Below the pieces are notes generated by a model. That model ran no database searches and was not told where the DNA came from. It worked only from the letters and a program-made list of their open reading frames with translations. A program made the position numbers and the translations under genes. 64,000 bases of DNA. Origin: Eulemur rufifrons (Eukaryota; Chordata; Mammalia; Primates; Lemuridae). Location of the stretch: assembly GCF_041146395.1 (NCBI RefSeq), contig NC_090989.1, positions 221,868,843 through 221,932,842 on the forward strand. The letters are read 5' to 3'. This document shows, in pieces, positions 46,181 through 57,869 of the stretch. Position 1 is the first letter of the stretch; each line of letters begins with the position of its first letter.

Positions 46181-46319
46181 CCACGGATTATTTACAGTCT
46201 AATGTGACTCTAGAAATTTGAAAAACATGCCATAGAAATGCATTTATTACAGCAGAACTTCTGACTCCACAGACAGGCAGGGAGGGAGATATTTTTGGAA
46301 ACTGGCACAGGAGTCATCA

Positions 46320-46640
46320 GGTGGACCAGCTGTGTCCTATTCTCCATTTCTGAAATCTGTCCACTGTCTCCTTCAAGAGACCGACCTCACCAGGTACGGC
46401 ATCCACTTGATTAGCCTCCAGGGCCAGCGCTCCTGCATCTGTGCAGCTGTGCAGCCTTTGGCACAGTTTGGTTTCCTAACAACCATATTAATATCAAGAG
46501 GGCCTGAGCAGCTGAAGAATCAGCAGGAGAAAACAAAAGAAGGGAGCATGTCACTGCAAAATAGTAGGAGGCTGCGATACCCATCAGCCAAAGCCATAGA
46601 TTTCGAGCTACTGCCAGGTGGCTGCACAACTTGCTAGAAG
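46320..46640. promoter_or_regulatory. Candidate conserved non-coding element with four E-boxes
   Basis: Seen: non-repetitive text with five CpGs ('agaccgacctc', 'ggtacggcatc', 'ccagcgctcc', 'gctgcgatacc', 'tttcgagct') and E-boxes CAGCTG at 46327-46332, 46444-46449 and 46509-46514, plus CAGGTG at 46615-46620. The 101-codon plus frame 46332-46637 has no recognisable domain. Inference: a bHLH-responsive enhancer is possible; a chance cluster is equally compatible. Confidence 0.25.
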
Positions 46641-47089
46641 CATGTATCTAGTATCATTTGGGGAAACATCAGGGTTTGTGTTGGGCTATGCCCTGGGTTC
46701 ATTCTGTTGTTGAAGCGGCAGCAATTTCTAGTGCAATGTTTCACAGAGTAAACTATCCATATACCATTGGTGATACCCAAAATAATGTTAGGTATTCCAT
46801 GGATAGTCATTTTTACTCTAGACTTGTATGTTTATTTATTTTAATGCATATTCTTATAAAATGTGGTATAAAATTGTTTTCATTATAATGCATATTTTAA
46901 ATGTATAATTATTGCATCAAACATAATTGCATACTGGTTACGACAACATAAAGGTAAAACTATGAGTCTATTTGAAAAGAAATTTTAATAAATAATAGTA
47001 TAGACAGTATACAGATAAGGAAAAAGTTGGGGCAGTGAATGAGAATGACTAAAATTGGAAAACACATGACCAATGGGAAAATCTTGTGC
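46641..47089. other. Unassigned AT-rich non-coding DNA
   Basis: No gene or named repeat recognised. Confidence 0.5.
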
Positions 47090-47265
47090 TTCATCAGAAC
47101 TCAGTTCAAATTTCAGCTTCATTATGGCCTCTTTAAGGTCTTACCTTTCTCACCTATGAAATGGAAATGATAATACTTAATCTTTAGGATAGGCTGAGGA
47201 TTAAAGCTAACAATATAAAGTGCCAGGCACTTCATGGGCACTCCCTAAATAGAAATCATCGCTTT
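47090..47265 (+). repeat. MIR SINE (sense)
   Basis: Sense MIR: 'ctcagttcaaatttcagctt', 'cttacctttctcacctatga', 'aatggaaatgataatactta' and 'aagtgccaggcacttcatgg'. Confidence 0.75.
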
Positions 47266-47966
47266 TAGTGCTCTAGATCTGTTAGAAGAAAATGTCACAC
47301 TTATAACAATGATGAGAATGTACATCTCTAGGCTTAACTTGGAAAAAATGATAAGAATGAAGGGTAGAGATCTAGCATCAAGAAATAAAAACCAAAAACT
47401 GTTTAAATCCATGAGGCTACATCAATGTAACTAAGCAGCAGTCTAGCTAACTCTGTTGATAGCACTTCATTATCTGACACTAGTTTCAAATACAAAAGCA
47501 GAATGAGAAGACCACAATCAGGACAAGCCCAGGCTAGACCCTACTCAAAAGTAGACTCAATGGTCCATAAAGTGTCATGATAGTTTCAGCTAAATGTGCA
47601 GAGGAGGGATTGCCTGCCCCCTGGCCCTTTTAGAGGAAAGGGAGAAAATGGCCATGGGATCCCGGTCCAGTAGAGAAACACCCAGAAGGGCATGAAAATC
47701 TAACTGTGTGGCCAGGGTGTCATGAGCAGATTGAATGGGTCTCTGGAGACTTAACAAGATGCAAGCAATGCTACAAATGGAGTCTATCATGCCTTTCCTC
47801 TATTTTGTTGAAATCTAAAAGAGAAAACCCATGCTTGTCACTAAACTTCAGGAGCATCCAAAGCATTTCTTCTCACTGTTTTGTTTGTCTTAGTCAATGC
47901 CTTGACATGCTTTTCCTCACGAAGCAGACCAAGTAATAGAGTGTGCATGAATCGAAGCATGCATGC
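47266..47966. other. Unassigned non-coding DNA
   Basis: No gene or named repeat. The frames at 47590-47936 have no recognisable domain. Confidence 0.5.
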
Positions 47967-48357
47967 TGTATTAGTTTGCTAGGGCTGCCATAACACAGTA
48001 TCACTGACTGGCTGGTCTAAACCACAAAAATTTATTTTCTCACAGTTCTGGAGGCTAAAATTCTGAGATGAAGGTGTCAGGAGGGTTGGTTTCTTCTGAG
48101 GTCTCTCCCCTTGGCTTGTAGATGATGATCTTCTCCCAATGTCTCCAAATAGTCGTCCCTCTATTTCTGTCTGTGTCCAGATTTCTTCTTTTTATAAGGA
48201 TACCAATCATATTGGTTTAGGGCCGACTCTAAAGACTTAATTTTAACTTCATTGCTTTTGTAAGACCATATCTCCAAATACAGTCACATTCTGTGGTACG
48301 GGAGGAAGTTAAGACTTCAACATATGAATTCTGGCAGACACAGCTCAGCATATTAAC
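47967..48357 (-). mobile_element. Probable solo LTR-type repeat, antisense
   Basis: Starts 'tgtattagtttgctagggct' and continues 'gccataacacagtatcactg', 'aaatttattttctcacagtt' (antisense AATAAA), 'ctggaggctaaaattctgag', 'tggtttcttctgaggtctct', 'gatttcttctttttataagg' and 'aatacagtcacattctgtgg'. This is a familiar antisense LTR text, most likely of the MaLR/ERVL group; subfamily not assigned. Confidence 0.65.
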
Positions 48358-48699
48358 CACTCCTGGAAACGAAGAAATCACAAAGGAAGAATTGACCGGC
48401 TGACTAGAGCAAAAGCCTCATCTTCATCTTCATAAAAAGTATCTAATTATTCATATCTTTACAATGAATCCTAAGGATCAGAGCCAAATAATCAATTCTC
48501 TCTGAAGTTTTAAAATTAATAGAATTAGATTTCCTTTGAACATATTATAAACAGATTAGAATGAGAGGCAGCACACTGTGATTAGTGTGTTAATTTTTAT
48601 TCACAGCTAATGAGTGCTTTGTAAACACTAGAATATAATATATTCTTCCTCAGTTTTTCTAGTCCCAATTCTACCCTCAAAGATGTTTATTTTAATACT
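48358..48699. other. Unassigned AT-rich non-coding DNA
   Basis: No gene or repeat recognised. Confidence 0.5.
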
Positions 48700-48905
48700 C
48701 CTTTAAAATTGTTTTGAATCATGCTCTGCCATCAGATACTGGGATGGCCTTGGGCAAGTCTGTCCTGGGTCTCAGGCCATTTGTATGTAAGTTGGGATGA
48801 TAGTAATTACCTGATGGGGGGCTTAAAAGAGAATAAGAGGAGATAATGGCTCTAAAATGCTTTGTACAATGCCTGGTCTATAGCAGGTGCTCATTACATG
48901 ATAGA
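48700..48905 (+). repeat. MIR SINE (sense)
   Basis: Sense MIR: 'gatggccttgggcaagtctg', 'tgtatgtaagttgggatgat', 'agaggagataatggctctaa' and 'acaatgcctggtctatagca'. Confidence 0.85.
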
Positions 48906-49439
48906 TAAAGCTCTAAGGTTATTTGTATACAGAGTATATGAGAAAGAGGCTGGATTACTAGGTGTTGGGTTGGGGAAAAAATAAAAATGAAGTTATCCCT
49001 TTCAACCCTTATTCTCTGTCAAAAGTGGAAACTACCTTGGTTGACTCCCAAATCATTAATTCAGGTCAACATTCATTTATGAACTCAAAAGGACACACTA
49101 ACATTGAACTGAAGCAGCCCCAGCACATGTGATATTATCTTTAAGGAACTGACATAAAGATCTGAACTCTTATGACATCTATCTACATACATCATTGATT
49201 CCTTTAAGATAAGGGCATGCAGAAAGGCTGGAGATGCTATAATTGGTATCAGACCAAGCAGCAAAAGGCAGTAAGTGACATTGCCCAGAAATGCATATAT
49301 TTTGAGAGCTGAAGCTTCTCTTTTTGGAAAATGTTCCCATTGAATATAAGAAATGATGTACATTGAACATTTTCCAGCCACTCACAAGCCCTGGCTATAA
49401 AAATATATGCTGAAAACTAAGAAGCTGGACACCTTTTCT
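48906..49439. other. Unassigned non-coding DNA
   Basis: No gene. The overlapping minus frames at 49085-49385 have no recognisable domain. Confidence 0.5.
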
Positions 49440-49739
49440 TTGCCATCTTGATTATTACTCATCCCGAATTCTCTACTTTTCCAGGCACTCTTTGAAATCC
49501 TGAAGACACCTGTAATTTTCTACATTTTTTTCTCTGTCTCCAGTGGTGTCTAATTATCTTCAGACTGCCTCTTTGCTCTTTCTGCAGTCTATTGCACTGG
49601 CTAGCCTTAAGTCTCCACTAACTCTTGTCCAGATTATTATTTTTATAATCAGTCTCCCTGACTTTATTCTCTCTCCTATCCAATTCATCCCACTTGCCTG
49701 ATTAAGTTTCTTAAAATGTAACTGTTCAAACCACCACTT
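49440..49739 (+). repeat. L2 LINE fragment, left part (split by an Alu)
   Basis: L2-like text: 'actaactcttgtccagatta', 'ttttataatcagtctccctg', 'ctatccaattcatcccactt' and 'gattaagtttcttaaaatgt'. It continues after the Alu at 50103. The last 13 bases are the Alu target site. Confidence 0.65.
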
Positions 49740-50089
49740 TTTTTTTTTTTTTTTTTTTTTTTTTTGAGACAGAGTCTCACTTTGTTGCCCAGGCTAGAGT
49801 GAGTGCCATGGCGTCAGCCTAGCTCACAGCAACCTCAAACTCCTGAGCTCAAGCGATCCTCCTGTCTCAGCCTCCCGAGTAGCTGGGACTACAGGCATGC
49901 ACCACCATGCCCGACTAATTTTTTCTATATATATATATTTTTAGCTGTCCATATAATTTCTTTCTATTTTTAGTAGAGATGGGGTCTCGCTCTTGCTCAG
50001 GCTGGTCTCGAACTCCTGAGCTCAAACGATCCGCCCACCTCGGCCTCCCAGAGTGCTAGGATTACAGGCGTGAGCCACCGCGCCCGGCC
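49740..50089 (-). mobile_element. Strepsirrhine-type dimeric Alu, antisense
   Basis: Complete antisense Alu: T tract (49740-49765), right arm ('gccatggcgtcagcctagct'), middle linker with a TATATA stretch followed by 'ttagctgtccatataatttc', then the left arm ending 'gccaccgcgcccggcc'. It shares the linker and the CAGCCTAGCT (= AGCTAGGCTG) word with the copy at 30137. A perfect 13-base target duplication 'caaaccaccactt' flanks it (49727-49739 and 50090-50102). High CpG retention ('ccaccgcgcccggcc') and little decay suggest a fairly young insertion. Confidence 0.95.
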
Positions 50090-50255
50090 CAAACCACCAC
50101 TTGAAATCACAAATATTGAATCAGCAAGCTACCTCCCAGATGGTTTAAATACAACCTAAGCTCTGGCCTTAACATAAATTAATAAGGCCTTTCCTCCTCA
50201 CTTGTTTCAAATGAACCAGATTCTCCAAATCTACTCTGAACTTACTGTTAAGCTA
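50090..50255 (+). repeat. L2 LINE fragment, right part
   Basis: Continues the L2-like text after the Alu and its target duplication ('cttgaaatcacaaatattga', 'aaggcctttcctcctcactt'). The first 13 bases are the duplicated target. Diverged. Confidence 0.5.
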
Positions 50256-50450
50256 CAAACATAGCTAACATTTATTGAGTGCTGCCTGGTGGCCAGGCAT
50301 TGTGCTCAGGGCTTTACATGCATACTGTGGTTATGTCCAGTTTATAGACTGAAAACGGGGACGGAGGGAGTTCAGGGACTTCCCAAGGTCATCAAACTAG
50401 CAGTAATGAAGCTCAGTTTACCTGACTCCAAAGTCACCTTTCTTCCCAGT
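50256..50450 (-). repeat. MIR SINE (antisense)
   Basis: Antisense MIR: 'acatttattgagtgctgcct', 'ccaggcattgtgctcagggc', 'gacttcccaaggtcatcaaa' and 'agctcagtttacctgactcc'. Confidence 0.8.
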
Positions 50451-52980
50451 CTCTCTTCTTCAGATCTACCTGTCAGTCCTCTGTGGTTCATCTGAGGCAT
50501 CTCCTCTAGTGCAGTTGTAAGCTTCTTTGTTATTGGGGCCATGGAGATGCCAACTATATATTTTTTATTACTTATAAGATCTAGCATAGTTTTAGCCTTC
50601 AGTAGGCATTCAGTAAATGTTTGATGAATGAATGGGTGAAACAGATGATTTTGGATAGTCCAGAAAATGAAAACAAAAAGCAGAGTGGCACCTAGTGCTA
50701 CTGGATGGACTTACATAAACAAAAGCTGAGCTAAATTAAATTTTATTTCACTTCATATCTACCTCAGTACTCTGCCTCAAGGGCAGAATAAACAAATTCT
50801 ATGAACTTTATGAGTTCATGCCTTGATGGAACATTGCTGATGTTTGGCCTCCTGCAAGGGGGAACAGAGTTTCATAGCAGGCATCCTGAATGATAGCCAA
50901 AGATGCAGAACCTTGCATGTGAGAGGCATCTCAAGCCAGTCAACAAAATCAGGCTCCCTGGGACCATTATTTTTTCTTAGCATGTATACAGTTTGCCAGG
51001 TCTTCTTGGGTAAGCCACTTCACCTCTCTGGACCAAGTTCCTCATCTCTAACGTAAAGACGCTGCCCCAATCCTAGCAAACATTTTTCATGTGCCACATG
51101 CTATGCTAAAGGCACACATGTGTCAATGGTGGATAGCATAGGACTTAAACCTGCACAGTCTAATTGAATTTAAAGCCTGACTCTACCACTTAAAGCTTCT
51201 TCCAGCTCTAAGCTCCAATGCTTCTCTCACAGGTTCTTTTTTACCTTGAAACTCTTGGTTGACCAGAAGCTTTTGCACTCCAGTGTCTGAAGGAGACTCA
51301 CCCTATTTTGAGATAGTTGACCAGTTATATGTAGCAATAATTTTTGTACTTCTAGCCCTTGGAGTACCTGCTGGAGAAATCTCAGCATTGCATAGGCTGG
51401 TCTGGCTCACACCTGCTGAGAGTGTGCTGGCCAGGGAGTATGAGGAGGCAGACAAGGGTCCAGAAAGCAGCTTCTGTTGCCAAATTCATGTCACTGACAG
51501 GCAATTTGATCTTTAAATAGAAATTTTAAAATATTTTTAAAATTTTCAGAAAACCTCTCTAACCTCCAACAGAGCTGAAAAATAACACACAATTGTCAAA
51601 ATTGGGCAGTGGAATTTTAGGTGGCATCTGTACCTCTTTCATTACCTTGTGTTTCATAAACAATGAGCAGGTTGACACTCATCCTCTGCCATGGCTTTTC
51701 TGGGTGACCTTGGGAGAAGACTTTAGCATCTCAGGACCACAAACTCTGTGTGTTTAACAATAAATCTTTTCACTTCTGGGATATTTTCCCTTCAAAATCC
51801 ACATGAAGCTGGAATGACATAAGAGGCACTTAAAAGGTGTTGGGCAATGTGGCTAGCCCTGTACAGGTGAGGATAATGAGGCAAGGTGAGTTAGCATGGA
51901 AAGCCCAGCACGGCAGTCACCTGCACAGGCCAGCCTCGCTCAGGCTTCAGCCATGCTCTTCTTCAGCACGGAGTTGAAATACATGATCCTGAGGTCCCTT
52001 CCAGGTCTTTAATTGCAAGACTAGCTTGAGAGACAAATTCTCTCTTCTTTCTCTGCTCACTTTTTTTTAATAATATGATTCTAAAAAGGAGGTATTATAT
52101 CTCTTTGCTAGTTATGAAACGTCATATGCACCATTGGTGCCAAAAGAGTTAGTGAGATCCACTTTGGATAGTTGTAAAAGTATTTTTTGTCATTATATTT
52201 TCTGTGATAGTAGTATAATATTTTATTTGCCATGAAAATATAGCTTCTGGTGGCCATTTCAGTCAATAAGAGGAGTAATTAATTTTCTCCCATAGACTCT
52301 GTTCTTTGACTTAGGGGAGGTTCACTTTATCTGGTAAAATTGAGGTGTGCTTTGCTTGTGTGCTGAAGATAGCTAATGATAGCAACTGGGCCATTTGCAG
52401 CAAACTCCTAAACACCTAGAGCTGTGGGGATTTTTGAATATGGTCTTTGGTCCAGGTAGTGAAGGGAAGTGGCAACAAACTCTTAGGATGACTCCCATTG
52501 TTAAAAATTATTGTGAAGGATTTGCAGTGAGCACAAGTTATTTTCTCGTTTCAATAGATGAAGATCATGAAATGAGCAGCACTCCTGCCACCACTTCTTG
52601 TCCCATGCCCCTTACAGACATAGATCATCGAACGTGGCACTCTTTCCTACTGACTTAGGTCAAGGTCTCAGAGTACCTTCTCAACATAGTAATTCAGGAA
52701 GCTACGACCAGCTGATGAGAATTGGTACCCCAAACCCAACTACTATCCCACATTTCGCTGTGGGCATTCAAGATAAAGCTGTCTCCCAGACTCTTTTCAC
52801 CAAGCTCCAGCATTCAATCAGGGCCTAGCCTTTTTATAATAGGCTTTGACACATATTTACTCTGGGACGTGTGACTTCCAAGTAAAACAAATTTATTTTG
52901 CTTTATTTGGCTTAATAAGCTGTGTCTCTTTACTGTAGCTTAATTTTAACTGCATCTTTAAAAACTATTTTGAGTCACTC
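50451..52980. other. Unassigned non-coding DNA
   Basis: About 2.5 kb with no gene. 'gccttcagtaggcattcagt' followed by 'aaatgtttgatgaatgaatg' (50597-50635) looks like an old LINE/MIR 3' end. About 51070-51190 may hold another diverged MIR. The frames 51259-51516 (85 codons) and 52395-52658 (87 codons) have no recognisable domain. Confidence 0.45.
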
Positions 52981-53650
52981 CCAAAACAACAAATGCTAGC
53001 GTGTCTGCAGAGAGATACGAACACTCATACACTGCTGGTGGAACTGCAAACTGGTACAACCTCTATGGAAAGTAGTATGGAGATACTTCAAAGAACTAAA
53101 AGTAGATCTACTATTTGATCCAGCAATCCCCCTAGTGAGTATTTACCCAAAGGAAAAAAAGACATTCTATAAAAAAGACACTTGCATGTGAATGTTTATA
53201 GCAGCACAATTCACAATTGCAAAAATGTGGTAACAGCCCAAGTGCTCATCAATATATGAATGGATTAATAAAATGTGCTATATGTATACCATGGAGTACT
53301 ACTCAGCTATTAAAAAATGGTGAACTAATACCTCTTCTATTAACCTGGATAGAACTGAACACCATTCTTCTAAGTGAAGTATCAAAAGAATGGAAAAACA
53401 AGAACCACATGTACTCACATTAAATTGGAACTAATCAATCAATGCTTATGTGCACATATGAAAATAACATTCATCGGAAATCAAGCAGGTAGGAGAGGGG
53501 AGGAGAGGATGGGTAAATTCACACCTATAGGTGCAATGCACACTATCTGGATGATGGGCACACTTATAATTTTGACCCAAATGGTACAAAAGCAATTTAT
53601 GGAACCAAAACGTTTGTAGCCCCATAATATTCTGGGAGGAAAAAAAGAAA
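52981..53650 (+). mobile_element. 5'-truncated L1 (ORF2 C-terminus and 3' UTR)
   Basis: Sense L1 text: 'ctgctggtggaactgcaaac', 'tttgatccagcaatccccct', 'gcagcacaattcacaattgc', 'ccatggagtactactcagct', then 3' UTR ('cacactatctggatgatggg', 'gaaccaaaacgtttgtagcc', 'ccataatattctgggagg') and an A-rich tail. Only about 670 bases of the element are present. Frames are broken. No clear target duplication. Confidence 0.93.
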
Positions 53651-53929
53651 AAATCAGCAGCAAATTGAGCTCTAAGTGAGAAAGTATACATTATTATATG
53701 TCATACAAAGTGGAGTGGCTATAACTTCTTATCAATTTTCAGAATCATCAATTTGACAAATGCATATCATTCTAATGGCCATTTCTTTCACTCTATTGAC
53801 TTCTTTTAAATTTTATTATTTTTTCTTGAATTTCATGAATACTTAATGTCACAATGTTTTAGTTTAATGTACATTCTGTGCTTTGGTAAAGGGATATTAA
53901 ACCACTCCAGGCTTATACCATGAAACAAA
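53651..53929. other. Unassigned AT-rich non-coding DNA
   Basis: No gene or repeat recognised. Confidence 0.5.
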
Positions 53930-54055
53930 CAAAAAACTATTTTGGAGACAAGGGTATGAATCTTTGATCTGCCATTAACTAGCTGTGTGTCCTTGGCCAA
54001 GACCCTTAACTTACCTGAACTTCAGATGCTGCTAGTATGAAGTGAAGATGAATAC
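53930..54055 (+). repeat. MIR SINE fragment (sense)
   Basis: 'gatctgccattaactagctg', 'tgtgtccttggccaagaccc' and 'ttaacttacctgaacttcag' follow the MIR core. Confidence 0.75.
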
Positions 54056-54534
54056 GTACAATGATCTCCTTAGCATGAAGCCAAATTGTGCCCTATATTT
54101 TCTGTCTCCCTCACACAGAACCAACAACCAGTGATAACATAGTGCTGCTTTTGCACTTTCTTCACCCTGCCAGGCTTCCTTCTCCTTCTGACCTGGCTAT
54201 TCTGGTGGCAGGTGTATCTTTGATCAAGAGGAGATAGTACAGAAGTAGTTAGGGCATGCCAGATTTGAACACTAATTGGAATAAAATTAAATGGTAGTTA
54301 ATTTTTTCCTCATATTCCTCTAGGTGATAAGACTAAAATGAACACCCAAACTATGTTCTGCAATAAACTTAGGTGATAGAAAAGAGAAACAGCCAAATAA
54401 TATATGGGCCTGAATATTTAGAGCACATTTGAAATGTGTAACAAGACTATATAGTCCCCCATTTTCTCTCTGTCTTTTGCACAGTACAGCCTACAGCCCC
54501 CCGTGTGGGTGAGGCAGTGTGCTATTGGGGGAGG
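54056..54534. other. Unassigned non-coding DNA
   Basis: No gene or repeat recognised. Confidence 0.5.
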
Positions 54535-54735
54535 ACCACTGGGCTTGAGATAGGAACCCACGTGCTCAGGGTCAGCTCTGTAACTGACAGCCTGTGTATC
54601 TTTGGGTACACGACTACCTCTGAGTCTCAGCTTACTTATCTTTAAAATGGAGGAGAATGATATATTGACCTCACAGCAACGTTGACATGAGATAATGAAT
54701 GTGATTTAGTGCATTTTAGTAATGAATTCACTAAA
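54535..54735 (+). repeat. MIR SINE (sense)
   Basis: Sense MIR: 'gtcagctctgtaactgacag', 'cctgtgtatctttgggtaca', 'gagtctcagcttacttatct' and 'taaaatggaggagaatgata'. Confidence 0.8.
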
Positions 54736-55981
54736 CTGTAAAGCACTTAAACACATTTTGGAGTCCAAAAAGAGATGCTCAAAAACACAATGAATGAATG
54801 CAAACCTGCTAAGTAGTAGAGGCTGAGACTACCAACCTAGTAGATTCTTTATAGCATAATACTTCGTTCAAAGAAAATCTTACTATGGAAAGACAGTAAT
54901 TAAAACAGACTTTAAAAAGGTTTTAGAGGTTAAAGAGGAAACCCAGTCATCTCCCCTCTACCCCTGGAACCCTTAACAACCAGGCAAGGTAGAAATGGCT
55001 AAGTGTCACTTGCTTCCAAGGACCTTCTCTTCTGGCCACTTCTCCTCCTCCCCCCAGCCCAGGCAACACACAATGCCTCCTTACTGGTGTGAACTACTGG
55101 GGGACCATCCTTTCCTCTTTCCTCTCATAAGCTTGGTTAATTTGGTTTATGTACAATTATAAAATGATGCTTTAGGACCTAAAACTCACTTTTCAGATGT
55201 GGATGATGTCCGAGCAGTGTTAATATAATATATATATATATATATAGGAGAGTATATATACTATATGCTCTATGTTAGTATGTGTACTATATATTTTGAA
55301 GTATATATGCATAGCATATATTTTGGAGAGTTTTTCCTACATCCTGAAAGATGAGCACTTAGCTCTATGACCCTGACTCTGAGTATTTTGGCGGATGTGG
55401 CTGTCATTGGGTGCGAGACAGGAGCTGTGTGAATGGAGGAGGATCATATTGGTAAGGCACATCAGGACAGCCCTGGGGTGGGAGAGTCGGGGTGGGAGAG
55501 TCAGTGTGCGTCTTGTGATAATAAAGTTAAGTGAGATAGAGTCACTTATAATGCCTGTCTACTCTTGGGCAAGAATGATACCAAAAGTGATAGTGCAGCG
55601 AAGATGTGCTGAAGAAGGAGAGCGTCCTCAGCCTGCTCTGGGGAGGACTCATTTGTCATATTCCCCTGGAAGCAAAAGATCATGTTAAAGCTATTTTATA
55701 AGATGGCATTTAAGAATGTGAGTTTGAAAGGAATGAATAATCTCCATCTGCTTTCATCTCATAATGGCTCATGCGGTCCAGAATGGAGCCATAGCTCAAG
55801 CTCTTGACAAAAAATCATATGTCCCCTTTACATTAGGAGTGAGTGATTTCAGTAACTTCACTTATTTAATACCTCACAGAAATCCATCCTGACATTCCTC
55901 TCACATCAGCATCAAAGTGAGGTTGTTGCTTTCTGAGGCAGTTTCAAAAATTGAACACTGCTTGTCAGTCACCAGCAGTTT
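54736..55981. other. Unassigned non-coding DNA
   Basis: Contains a (TA)n tract at 55224-55246 and, at 55475-55502, a perfect tandem duplication of the 14-mer 'ggggtgggagagtc'. The 97-codon plus frame 55395-55688 crosses the tandem and has no recognisable domain. Confidence 0.5.
55224..55246. repeat. (TA)n microsatellite
   Basis: About 11 TA units, followed by further TA-rich text to about 55325. Confidence 0.9.
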
Positions 55982-56350
55982 CCGGGCTTGATTGTGATTG
56001 ACTGCAATTTCTCATCTCCTTTCCAGAGCAAGGCTCACATTCTAGCCCACACAACAAACACGGTAGATTCAAAATCGTTTTGATCACAGTAGGATCAAAT
56101 GTGGTGAACTGGACAAGGTTTTACCCCCTGGCGAAGCAATAAACAAAGTGCCTAGAGGGGAAACAGAATCAGCTGGGCATTCTGACTCAGATGGTAACAG
56201 AGAACTGCAGTGTTGTTGGGAGCGCATCCCGCCCCAGCAGGCTTGCTTGATGAAGACGGATGGGACAATTCATGGATGGCCAGTGACTGAAGTGTTTCCA
56301 AAGACAAAGATTTGAGGCCAGTCAGCCTGTAACTAAGTGAAGGTTTACCG
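55982..56350. promoter_or_regulatory. Candidate conserved non-coding element
   Basis: Seen: non-repetitive text with eight CpGs ('tttccgggctt', 'aacacggtag', 'aaatcgttttg', 'ctggcgaagc', 'gagcgcatcccgcccc', 'aagacggatgg', 'taccgactgg'), and an AP-1 site TGACTCA at 56183-56189 next to 'cagatggtaa' (E-box CAGATG). Inference: possible enhancer. Needs an alignment. Confidence 0.28.
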
Positions 56351-56757
56351 ACTGGGCAGTGTAGATTAGAGCATTTACTTAGTTCTTTGTCATAAAATGA
56401 GGTAGATAATCAAATACCTAAGTACTCTTAAAAAGTTAAAAGATAGTTTTAGCCACCCTTTCATTTAACAGATATATTGAGCACCCATTCTGAGCAGAAC
56501 ACCAATCTAGGCTGTGTGGGTGATGGGGTGATGAAAATGCATGCTCCCTGCTTTTAACAAGTGTCAATAACATTCTAAATCAAATATATAATGTTGAATC
56601 CTGATATGACCAGAGTAGAAAATGTAACATTCATTCTTGCATTTGTTCGTTTATTCAACAGCTAGTTATTAAGCATCTAAAATGTGTCAGGCACTCCAGG
56701 AAGAATTGGTAAATCATTGATGAATGAAAGAATCAAAGATTCTGCTCTTACCACACA

Positions 56758-56786
56758 TTTTCTTTTTCTTTTTCTTTTTCTTTTTT
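56758..56786. repeat. (TTTTTC)n simple repeat
   Basis: Four units of a T5C-type hexamer. Confidence 0.9.
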
Positions 56787-57454
56787 ATCATGGAATGCAG
56801 CCAGTAGGCTTGCATCTTGAAAGCAATGATTTTCTGTGGCAACTGCATATGGATCAACTTGCAGTTTTTTAGCCATGGCTAGCTTTCATTGATCATGAAG
56901 GAATGAGTTCTTGCATGTGGTGAACAAGTACTTCTGGTCATGTCTTCTCTAGAGCATAATAAAGTAAGCAACACATTTACCTTATCTAGCCTGAGCTGCA
57001 GGGGGCTGTCGACAGCCTAATTTCAGCCAGATTTTAATCCCCATGCATGCAAAATCAACCTATTGACTGAGTTCCTTCCAACCCTATTTTGACATGCCCA
57101 GATTCTTAACAATGGATTCTAATTCTGGGACATTCAAGTAAAACCCTTCATAAGAATTTCAGGAAAAAAAATATTTAAATTATTAAAATTTTCTTACCAG
57201 ATGGTCAGTTCAGGCTAGAGGATTGGTTAGAAGAAAACCAACAAAACTTGGGATAATATGAAAAAATTAAAGATCCATAAAAGGTTAAAGACTATATTTA
57301 TATACCTAAATAATTAAAGTATAGTAATTCCTACTAATCTCTAGTGGTCTTGATTCCAACTTGGCCAGGAAGATATTCACAAATGAATTGCTTTCTCTAA
57401 TTAATTTGGGACCCTCTTCATCTACTGGAGAAACACGTCATTAAATTGATTTTA

Positions 57455-57507
57455 TACACACACACACACACATACACACATGCACACACACAGGCACCCC
57501 CCCCCCT
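57455..57507. repeat. (CA)n microsatellite with C-run
   Basis: Interrupted CA repeat ending in 'caggcacccc' and a run of C. Confidence 0.9.
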
Positions 57508-57843
57508 TCTTTCCCTAATGGTCCTGAGCAATTCATTTTCATAAAATATTGCAAAAAAAGCTTATATTTTGCCTTCAACCTATCTCAAAAGGCAAGTTCT
57601 TAAGGATTATAAGGGTAAGACTACTTTGGCATATGTGTGAAACTCTAGGACTCTAAGACATAGTATTTAGTCTTTATATTACTTTAAATAATTATTTTGA
57701 TCATTTCTTAAGTAAATATCATGGCATTTAGAAAAAAAAATGGACCACAACTATGGAATACCAAAGACCAGGTACAATATTGACTCCATTCTCTCCTGAG
57801 TCAGTTTTTTATTCCGTACCCCCCACACAAATACTTATTTGAG

Positions 57844-57869
57844 ATATATATATATATATATATATATAT
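57844..57869. repeat. (TA)13 microsatellite
   Basis: Twenty-six bases of perfect TA/AT alternation. Confidence 0.9.

Noticed and set aside
44919..48357. A complete endogenous provirus formed by paired LTRs
   Set aside because: The LTR-like segments differ from one another in sequence, and no gag-, pol- or env-like text lies between them; they look like separate solo LTRs.
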